Assembly (NCBI GenBank): GCA_036023115.1 | Contig: JAYKKT010000049.1 | Coordinates: 496,001-560,000, forward strand | DNA from: Brasenia schreberi | Lineage: Eukaryota > Streptophyta > Magnoliopsida > Nymphaeales > Cabombaceae | DNA: 64,000 bases | Reading direction: 5' to 3' | Shown: one piece after another, positions 58,401 to 64,000 of the stretch | How the letters are laid out: each line of letters starts with the position of its first letter | How positions within the stretch are numbered: position 1 is the first letter of the stretch | Made by a program: the position numbers and the translations under genes | Notes under the pieces: model-generated | Seen by the model: the letters and a program-made list of their open reading frames with translations, nothing else | What the model was told of the DNA's origin: nothing | The model's database searches: none

Positions 58401-58963
58401 TCTTCTATTAAAATTATTTCTAATGGCTTCTTTGACCCTATCCATGGCTTTATAAAAGTAGCTCATAGATAGTTTTTCCTCGCCATCAAACAATCTCAAA
58501 ACCTTTATTAAAAGGACATGTAATCTTCAACAGTCTAACACATGCATTCCAAAATACACTCCTGAAGACTCTGAAATCTCATTCAACTTTCTATTTCTTC
58601 TATTTTGAGACAACTCTACAAATTATTGTCACTCTTCTATGGATAATATTATCTTCGGGGCTTGCTTCTGTCTCATAATGCTCTATATAGATAAGAAATT
58701 TGTTGCAAACTTTGTTGAAGTTGTACAAAGAAACTTTGTACTATATGTATATTTCCTCATTATACACAATACAGAGGCATGGTTGTAGGTAAATTTGGTG
58801 ATATCTTTACAACACTCAGTTGTTGCTTTATCTCATCCATCTCACCAATATCCTCAAAGATGAGATCTAAACAATGGGTTGCACATGATGTCCAATAGAA
58901 AGTCTCATAAGTATCTGCTAACTCTTTCTTAGTTGCTTTATAGTTAGCTGTATTATCTGCTAA
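46412..58963 (-). repeat. About 897-bp tandem array (14 units) made from a hAT transposase segment
   Basis: Unit starts, marked by the 'ctatataagttttaag' junction, are at about 46,412, 47,312, 48,209, 49,106, 50,003, 50,899, 51,796, 52,692, 53,591, 54,487, 55,384, 56,281, 57,177 and 58,072. Spacing is 892-900 bp. Each unit corresponds to about 41,758-42,655 of element B: part of the transposase intron, the exon with PIHATAYYVNLTFKY and ALHLMG, the dimerisation region, and the DUF659 end with ATHCLDLI. The longest frame per unit is 64-75 codons, so nothing is coding. The intron donor is ATAAAT where B has GTAAAT. Confidence 0.95.
49760..53345. repeat. Recent two-unit duplication inside the array
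   Basis: 49,760-51,552 and 51,553-53,345 are dimers repeated at a period of 1,793 bp with only about four differences seen. Private markers are shared by the two copies only: 'gttattggtaaat' (about 49,820 and 51,614), 'tttataccacaaatgatg' (51,067 and 52,860), and an identical 64-codon frame at 50,085-50,279 and 51,878-52,072. Confidence 0.92.
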
Positions 58964-59285
58964 CTCCTTCTTAGTTGCCTTAAACATACTGCAGAGATCC
59001 TAAGGTAAGAGTTTGAGAAGGTGTTATGCGAGGTTGGGCTAAAGAATGCAAAAACATAAGTCCTTTAGGACAATAGAGAAGAAAGTTTAACAAAGTTCTT
59101 TGTCGCCTATCTATTCATCCGTCTACCATGATAGTACATCTTGTCTCTTTCCATTACTCTCTTAAAGTCAAACAATATTCTTCCACTTTAATTATGGTAA
59201 TAACTTTTCTCTCAACTTCTCATAAGAGAGCATCTTGTATTCTAGACCAATATTAGCAATTATACTTATATTGCTTGAAAATAAA
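58964..59285 (-). pseudogene. hAT C transposase 5' end, degraded
   Basis: Follows B's 42,655-42,985 (start of DUF659): 'aagtcctttaggacaatagagaagaaagttta' and 'gtcgcctatctattcatccgtc' are recognisable, but the frame is broken throughout. The last array unit re-enters through a duplicated KKELAD codon block (58,918-58,980). Confidence 0.75.
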
Positions 59286-60418
59286 AATTGTTTGTTGCAT
59301 TAAATAAAATACATGCACAATAAAACCATCTGCCCACTATAAGGTTTGCTTGATCATGTAATTGTTATGAAGCCATAGCAACATGAATTTCAGGTTGAGC
59401 ATCATGTGTAGTGTTAGGAGAAAAAAATAAATATATGCTAGAAGAAGCTCTTCCTCTACTCCTTTTCGGGCTTCCTCTTCTACCACTTTTACTTGCAAAA
59501 TCTTGAGCAATCCTCTTTTCCCTATTTGATGGTCAAGAACTACTACTACCAACCTCTTTTTTATCGTCTGAAGGAATATTATCAATCAATCCAATAGCAT
59601 TATCATCATCTTCCTCAAACATCCCTAAATCATCCTTATGTTGTCTCCTCTCATGCATGCTGTCAATCATCTAAAGATATTACCATTTAAGGGCTTCTGA
59701 CAAACTTCTAACTCCACCCGTGCAAGGAGCAACTTCTTTCCTTGTTCCTAGTTGGTTGTATTTTAATCGTGAAATTTCATCACTAACTACATTCTTACAA
59801 AACAAACATTTGATCTTCAATCTGAAACCCTCAACTATTATACCGCACTACCATGTCGGATGAGATTAGGAGTCCCTAACACCCTTCCTGCCATCTCAAT
59901 TGGACACTTCATCAATTCAATCAAAAACCTCAAAATAAAAGTATTTCATAAATCCCCAATCATCACATAACACTCAAATAGAGTGTCTCCCATTTCATGA
60001 ATGCAATAAAAATCATATCCACACACTTAATTAAGTCATATTTTGTCATTCAAAAAAATATTAATAACACCAAAAATAACAAAAACAAAAAAAAAATTCC
60101 AAAAAATATAAAATGTATACTACAATCCGAGATGGGGACTTCCACGGATGCCATAGAGTACTTTCTTTCGAGCCTTGAACATCAAGAACGAGGGAGAGTA
60201 CATTGGAGAGCTATGAACACACGAGAAGGGAAGCAAACGGAAGCCCAAAATCCTGCAAAACTACAAGTTTCTATTTAGCAAAAAACCCTTTAAAAGGGTC
60301 CCTTGGTGTACGATACGGGCGATACAATACAATAACCTGTGAGAAACGATACAGGTGGCTGTATCGTATCCTGGCATCCTACAATACGATATGGTACAGT
60401 GCGATACGGATAACACTA
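59286..60418 (-). repeat. hAT C right arm (5' arm, minus orientation)
   Basis: Mirror image of 39,640-40,729: leader sequence, 'gtgaaatttcatcactaac', 'ccatgtcggatgagattaggagtccctaac', GTATCG-rich subterminal part (60,305-60,415) and the terminus AATAACACTA. The 82-codon minus frame at 59,337 has a plus-strand twin in the left arm. Confidence 0.8.
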
Positions 60419-60488
60419 CAACAAACGGCTATAAGAATTTCCAGTATTTAAAGTTGTGCCGGATAAGAAGACATGCAACTTAAAGAAC

Positions 60489-60564
60489 CTCAAAGGAGGA
60501 AGACTTTGTTTCTGAATAATGGGATACTGCCACTTTTTAATCTGTGATTCCCACTGTTCATGAT
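60489..60564 (-). pseudogene. GBA2-like exon (HEQWESQI...SLPP)
   Basis: Acceptor CAAAAAAG, then DHEQWESQIKKWQYPI and IQKQSLPPL, ending at a weak donor GAG/GTTCTT. The family reads HPQWESQIExWQxPI...LPEWY here. It joins in frame to the split Gly/Asp codon of the 61,150 exon. The next exon (38,702) is now about 22 kb away because of the hAT derivative. Confidence 0.88.
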
Positions 60565-61149
60565 CTTTTTTGCCACAGAAAAGAAAAGGAAAAGAAGAAT
60601 TACTAAAAACATCAAATGACATGCCACGGAGAGAGAGAGAGAGATTTAATCATATTATTTCAAGAAATAAATTTGAAGAGGTTCCATCTTTCCTTTCGTC
60701 ACTTCATATTTGACAAAATTTCAAATAAAAAGAAAGTTCTTAAAATAATTTAATCACATAATAGATTTTGTAAGTGGTTCTTGGTAAACCAATAACGAGG
60801 ACTATGCCTGACACAAACACTACATACTTTAACCTTAAAATTAACCAAGAATTTCCCATGCTAGGTAGGTTGGCCAGAAAGGTGCAACAAGAGCATGTTC
60901 CAAGACGCCACCAGTCCTAGTAAAGTTCTTGCTACGTTTGCTTATCTTTAGAGTTATTATAAGACCCAGTGTAGTTGTGCTAAAGAGACTACATGTACTG
61001 GTAAAAGTACTGAAAAAGTTTGACACCTCAGGCAAGCTACTTCATGTGAGCATGAGACTGACATGTAAGCTGAACCCTACCCACCAAAGTTGGAGTTTTT
61101 AACAAACAACTTACAAGTAATAAAAAAAATAAGAAGTAACAGAACTTAC
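60565..61149 (-). other. Intron remnant, no gene seen
   Basis: 0.6-kb intron between two GBA2-like exons, with a GA-run at 60,630-60,644. No motif. Confidence 0.65.
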
Positions 61150-61217
61150 CAAGAATAGCATCACGTGCAATATGTGCTGATGCATCCTCATTGAAGCCAT
61201 AAAATTTAGTATACCGC
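61150..61217 (-). pseudogene. GBA2-like exon (RYTKFYG...ARDAIL)
   Basis: 68 bp: acceptor TTGGCAG, RYTKFYGFNEDASAHIARDAIL, donor GTAAGT. YTKFYG is a conserved plant GBA2 block. The exon itself is undamaged. It is preceded by a 78-bp intron. Confidence 0.9.
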
Positions 61218-61295
61218 CTGCCAACAAGGCATCTTCCTCTTCAATATACATAAAACTGAGCAATCTTGGCAGAATAGTCAGGAATGAGAACTCAC

Positions 61296-61479
61296 CTAAT
61301 AATAAGTTTTGCCACATGGAAATTTGACTTCAGGGCATGTCCTTGCCAATGAAAATGGAATAGTACGGACATTATTGGAGGGGACTCTGACGGAGGAAAC
61401 TACTGCAGCTCCTATAGACAATCCCTTCTCAGAAGGCATCAACTTTATCATTGAGAACAAGCTGATCAAATGATTCATG
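61296..61479 (-). pseudogene. GBA2-like exon with two frame errors
   Basis: Acceptor [18 protein letters not shown], a frame change at about 61,440, [38 protein letters not shown] and KFPCGKTYY. One extra T then makes TAG at the donor (GTGAGT). Homologues continue YYRRYTKFYG, so the extra base is a frameshift. Confidence 0.88.
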
Positions 61480-61677
61480 CTGTTGTTGAAGACAGATGAA
61501 AACCAGAAACTAATCAAACCTAGTATACTTAGATGTAGAGTTGGTGAGTATGTAAAGATGTATGGGTGGGGGCAATACAAGACTGACTTATAAGTGACAA
61601 GAGTGAAGTGAAGAAACTAATCAAACCTAGTATACTTTTTAAACACTCATATCAGCTATTCTGGTCACTGAATGACC

Positions 61678-61737
<60 letters not shown>

Positions 61738-62196
61738 TGATAGCATGCAAGAAAATGTTACAAACGTACAAATACATAAACGCATGCAAATTCCAATATA
61801 TGTAAATATCAATGCAATGGGGCAAATAGTTTTCAGGCTGCAAAATATAGGCATCAGTGATACTAGAAAACACAATTCCTGTTTTGAAAAATGGACAAAA
61901 CCTGAGCCTAAGTTTATGGACTTATGATTCATTAGTAAAAGAAAAGTTGTGAATTCAAGCAGAGTTGTTATTAGTCAAGTTACATTAAGATGCTAGTAAT
62001 ACTTATTTTCCGCCAAAGTTATCCATACATTTTGTCGTTCCTTACGTTACTAAATGTTCTTTCAAAGTGTGGGTAAGCGTGAGGTATGAATTCGAAACAG
62101 AACAACTTTATACAGGTATGAAGTATCAATATGAACAAAAATCCACAATGTTTTTAAAGAGTTACTCCCCAAAGAACAAGGCATAGCACGCCTGAC
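61480..62196 (-). other. Intron remnant with CT/TA microsatellite
   Basis: Contains (TC)n then (TA)n at 61,679-61,732. No gene is seen. Frames over the microsatellite are artefacts. Confidence 0.65.
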
Positions 62197-62334
62197 CTCT
62201 TTGACTTGATGCCAAATCTCTCCTGCTGACAAACCGCTTGCATTGTCAGATATCAAGAAGTATAGGCACTCCGATACGCGTATAGCTTCAGTCATGCTAG
62301 GGCAATTGTTATTGGTGGATGACCATTGGCAGTC
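62197..62334 (-). pseudogene. GBA2-like exon (TANGHPP...EIWHQVKE)
   Basis: Acceptor GATGCAG, TANGHPPITIALA, then TGA and a frame change, TEAIRVSECLYFLISDNASG and LSAGEIWHQVKE, donor GTCAGG. Homologues read TANGxPPVTYAIAAQET...VSECPxFxxSGNSxGxTAKxMW. The stop and shift at about 62,294 break the frame. Confidence 0.88.
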
Positions 62335-62443
62335 CTGCATCGCGACAAGTTGAGAAGTTGGACACGTTAAAACAGTAAGGAAAACATTCATCAGAAATAA
62401 CAAAGAAAACAAGATAGGTTATAGGATAAGCAATGAAAGTGAC

Positions 62444-62482
62444 TTATGATTTAGAAGTATTCCTCTCACGCCATTCTCTTTC
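62444..62482 (-). pseudogene. GBA2-like 39-bp exon (KENGVRGILLNHK)
   Basis: Acceptor CTGCAG and donor GTCACT. The reading joins VK/ENGVRGILLNHK/TANG perfectly across both introns, matching NDGVQGVLLHHKTANG in plant relatives. Confidence 0.85.
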
Positions 62483-62638
62483 CTGCAGTAAAATTGAGTT
62501 TTCTCAAAAAGGTGCAGTAGAAAAAACAGAGAGTTGGTTAAAAGTGAACATATTTACAAACTAATTATAACATGATATTGGCATCCTAGGTGGAAGTGCA
62601 TAGAGGAAGAAAAAGGAATATCTATGGTATAGACTTAC

Positions 62639-62694
62639 ACAAACTTTTTATTGCAATGACCACCAGAAAATTCAGAGTCTCCATCAACTGAATT
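62639..62694 (-). pseudogene. GBA2-like 56-bp exon (NSVDGDSEFSGGH)
   Basis: Acceptor TTCAG, NSVDGDSEFSGGHCNKKF, donor GTAAGT. Relatives read WANSVGGDSEFSGGHYN. This is the most 5' exon identified in the window; the N-terminal about 250 residues are missing. Confidence 0.88.
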
Positions 62695-62726
62695 CTGAAC
62701 AGTTAAAAACACATTTGGTTACTTAT

Positions 62727-62932
62727 TTGCAGGTATATTTAAGGGGTTTGACTTTGATTCAAATGGGAAAATGGCACCACCACTTAGGATCTCCTTGAAG
62801 ACTGGAACACGGGAAAGAACAATTTTCAGGAACAACTTGTCGTGCTCAGAGAAAATTTTTATTATTTGAAAAGCAGCGGATGGCAATGATTGTTGCATAA
62901 TTGGATTTGGATTTGGACTAACATTGAGTATC
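62727..62932 (-). other. Possible orphan exon of unknown identity
   Basis: After an acceptor-like ATTTTAG the minus strand is open for about 68 codons with natural-looking text: MQQSLPSAAFQIIKIFSEHD, KLFLKIVLSRVPVFKEIL and SGGAIFPFESKSN, ending near GTAACC or TAA. It starts only about 30 bp upstream of the GBA2-like exon and does not match that family as I remember it. Identity unknown. Confidence 0.35.
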
Positions 62933-62969
62933 CTAAAATTGAATCAACCCCAATATAGCACACTTGCTT

Positions 62970-63160
62970 CCCGCCAAGTAAAACCGGTTTTGGTTAATAA
63001 TTAGATCCTACTAATTGGATCCTTACCAACCAGAATGTAGTCCTCATCGATTTCATCTTCAGATAGACATCGAAGATGAATAATACCGTATCTGTATGCA
63101 ATGGTTAACCAAATCCAGTTTTGGTTAATAATTAGATCCAACTAATTGGATGATTCAGGT
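62970..63160. repeat. Short direct repeat pair
   Basis: 'ttttggttaataattagatc' occurs at about 62,987 and 63,119, each followed by '...actaattggat'. About 130 bp lies between. Possibly traces of a small insertion. No gene. Confidence 0.6.
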
Positions 63161-63189
63161 CTGATTATTTTGTGTTAGAATGGGGTCCT

Positions 63190-63864
63190 TCGTCGTCTTC
63201 CTTATGCACAAGCTGTTGACAGCTTGATGTATACTATATTATGTACAAGACCTGATATCAACTTTGTTGTTGGTCTTGTGAGTAGATATTAAAGTAATCC
63301 TGGTTGACAACACTGAGTAGCTGTGAAAAGGATTTTAAGATATCTGAAAGGAACAAAGCACTTGAAACTGTGTTTTCAAGCAGATGAACTAAAAGTGGTA
63401 GGATACTCAGATGCTGACTTTGTTGTGAGAAAAGATGACAGCAAATCAACCTCAAGGCAAATATTCTTATTTGGAGGTGGTGTTGTTTCTTGGGCATGTA
63501 AGAAACAGGGTTGTGTAGCATTGCATACATAGAAAGTTGAGTATATAGCTTGCTGTATGGCTGCAACAAGTACTGTCTGGATAAGCCGTTTCATACGAGA
63601 TTTGAAGTTGGAAATAACAGACGAGCTAGTAGTTATCTATTGTGATAATAATGCAGCAATTACTATTATTAAGAGTGGAGCTAATTGCTCAAAAAGCAAG
63701 CATATAATGGTGAAATACCACTATGTTTATGATATTGTTATGAGAAAGGAAATTTCAATCTCATACATGCCAACAGAAGATATGTTGGCAAACCCCTTAA
63801 CAAAAGGTATAACAGAGGATCTCATCTCAAAACATGTTACTAACATGGGTTTGAGATATGTTTG
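63190..63864 (+). pseudogene. Copia RNase H fragment (plus strand)
   Basis: LPYAQAVDSLMYTILCTRPD, NFVVGLVSRY, a stop, KRILRYLKGTKHLKLCFQAD, VVGYSDADF, FLFGGGVVSWACKKQ, a stop after LHT, WISRFIRDLKLEITDELVVIY, DNNAAITIIKSG and SYMPTEDMLANPLTKG to MGLRYV. It is close to the RNase H of the 24,974 copia element but lies in the opposite orientation. No LTR or RT core accompanies it. It ends where a Tat LTR begins. Confidence 0.9.
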
Positions 63865-64000
63865 TGTAAGCACGAAAATTCTTTGCTCCTGGTTTACAAG
63901 ACCAGAAACGAGCCTTTTCGCGTTTACGTCATTTTTAAGGGCATGCCAGCTAGCTTACTCAAACTAGCGAAGATTTTGAAATATATCTGACTTTTGAAAG
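63865..64000 (-). mobile_element. Tat LTR start, runs off the window
   Basis: TGTAAGCACGAAAATTC...'gccagctagcttactcaaactagcgaag'...'atctgacttttgaaag' is the opening of the same LTR family as 756, 3,531, 7,001, 15,672 and 22,859. It interrupts the copia fragment. Confidence 0.8.

Larger units (their letters stand above)
39640..60418. mobile_element. Giant hAT derivative C with inverted 5' arms and internal array
   Basis: Left arm 39,640-40,729 (plus) and right arm about 59,280-60,418 (minus) are inverted copies of the same hAT 5' region, rich in GTATCG/CGATAC subterminal motifs. The normal 3' end is absent. Between them lie a 3' transposase exon (40,730-40,924, continuing at 46,006), about 14 copies of an 897-bp transposase segment, and the transposase 5' end (58,964-59,285). 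Element B is nested at 40,925. Without B it is about 15.7 kb. It occupies the intron between GBA2-like exons at 60,489 and 38,767. No flanking 8-bp duplication was found; the left terminus is diverged. Confidence 0.75.
23575..62694 (-). pseudogene. GBA2-type non-lysosomal glucosylceramidase (GH116), exploded pseudogene
   Basis: Exons recognised, 5' to 3': 62,639-62,694; 62,444-62,482; 62,197-62,334; 61,296-61,479; 61,150-61,217; 60,489-60,564; 38,702-38,767; 37,713-38,633; 32,097-32,386; 23,575-23,899. Their peptides join in the order expected for plant GBA2 proteins (about 900 residues). The N-terminal exons are not in the window. The enzyme family cleaves glucose from glucosylceramide at cytosol-facing membranes. 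At least four in-frame stops and four frameshifts are present, although most splice sites and the last exon look intact. Introns were expanded by copia, LINE and hAT insertions to at least 39 kb. An alternative is assembly indel error, but the stops argue against it. Confidence 0.9.

Noticed and set aside
46412..58963. CRISPR array, rDNA spacer or centromeric satellite of unknown origin
   Set aside because: Units are 897 bp without spacers and align to the hAT transposase of element B, which explains them fully. There is no evidence of a centromere.
61150..61479. A single 330-bp GBA2-like exon
   Set aside because: GTGAGT (61,290-61,295) and TTGGCAG (61,218 onwards) define a 78-bp intron, and the peptide joins YY/R-RYTKFYG only when it is removed.
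61639..61932. 97-codon frame across the microsatellite
   Set aside because: Produced by (TC)n/(TA)n reading as alternating residues (REREREREG, YIYIYI).

Overview
This is nuclear DNA from a plant with a repeat-rich genome. The evidence is Ty3/gypsy (Tat-type), Ty1/copia, RTE-type LINE and hAT elements nested in one another, around the spliced remains of a gene for a plant GBA2-type glucosylceramidase (GH116). I cannot name the species. No intact protein-coding gene is visible. Every recognisable reading frame is a transposon relic or a pseudogene exon. I see no rRNA, tRNA or CRISPR array.

Layout, left to right. (1) 1-7,000 is a patchwork of long (about 3.2 kb) LTRs of one Tat-lineage gypsy family in both orientations. 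It includes a 2.26 kb tandem duplication (2,723-4,985 and 6,191-8,455) with a filler-like junction. (2) 7,001-23,430 is one degenerate minus-strand Tat element. Its 3' LTR is split by an opposite-orientation solo LTR (7,233-10,504, target duplication ACAAG). Its pol is split by a further LTR piece (15,672 to about 17,515). Its 5' LTR is cut off at about 23,430. (3) From 23,575 to 62,694 the minus strand carries exons of the GBA2-like gene, in order. Their frame is broken by nonsense codons and indels, but most splice sites survive. The introns hold a copia element (24,974-30,750, TSD GAAGA), a full-length RTE LINE (33,479-36,738, 15-bp TSD), a copia 3' LTR (38,768-39,020) and a very large hAT derivative (about 39,640-60,418). 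(4) The hAT derivative (called C here) has the same 5' arm at both ends, inverted. Its transposase fragment is amplified into about 14 tandem units of about 897 bp (46,412-58,963). A second hAT copy (B, 40,925-46,005, TSD ATCAAAAT) sits inside it. B is interrupted by a TG...CA-bounded 2.24 kb insert carrying a fragment of a CAMTA transcription-factor gene. (5) 62.7-64.0 kb has a possible orphan exon, a plus-strand copia RNase H fragment, and the start of another Tat LTR that leaves the window.

The elements do not work together. The window records the burial of one gene: insertions bloated its introns by more than 30 kb while coding exons picked up stops and frameshifts. The most unusual part is the nascent satellite made from a transposase exon plus intron. 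It contains a very recent two-unit duplication and lies inside a transposon with palindromic ends.

All calls come from reading the sequence and from remembered family motifs. No database or alignment program was run. Boundaries marked 'about' were placed by eye.
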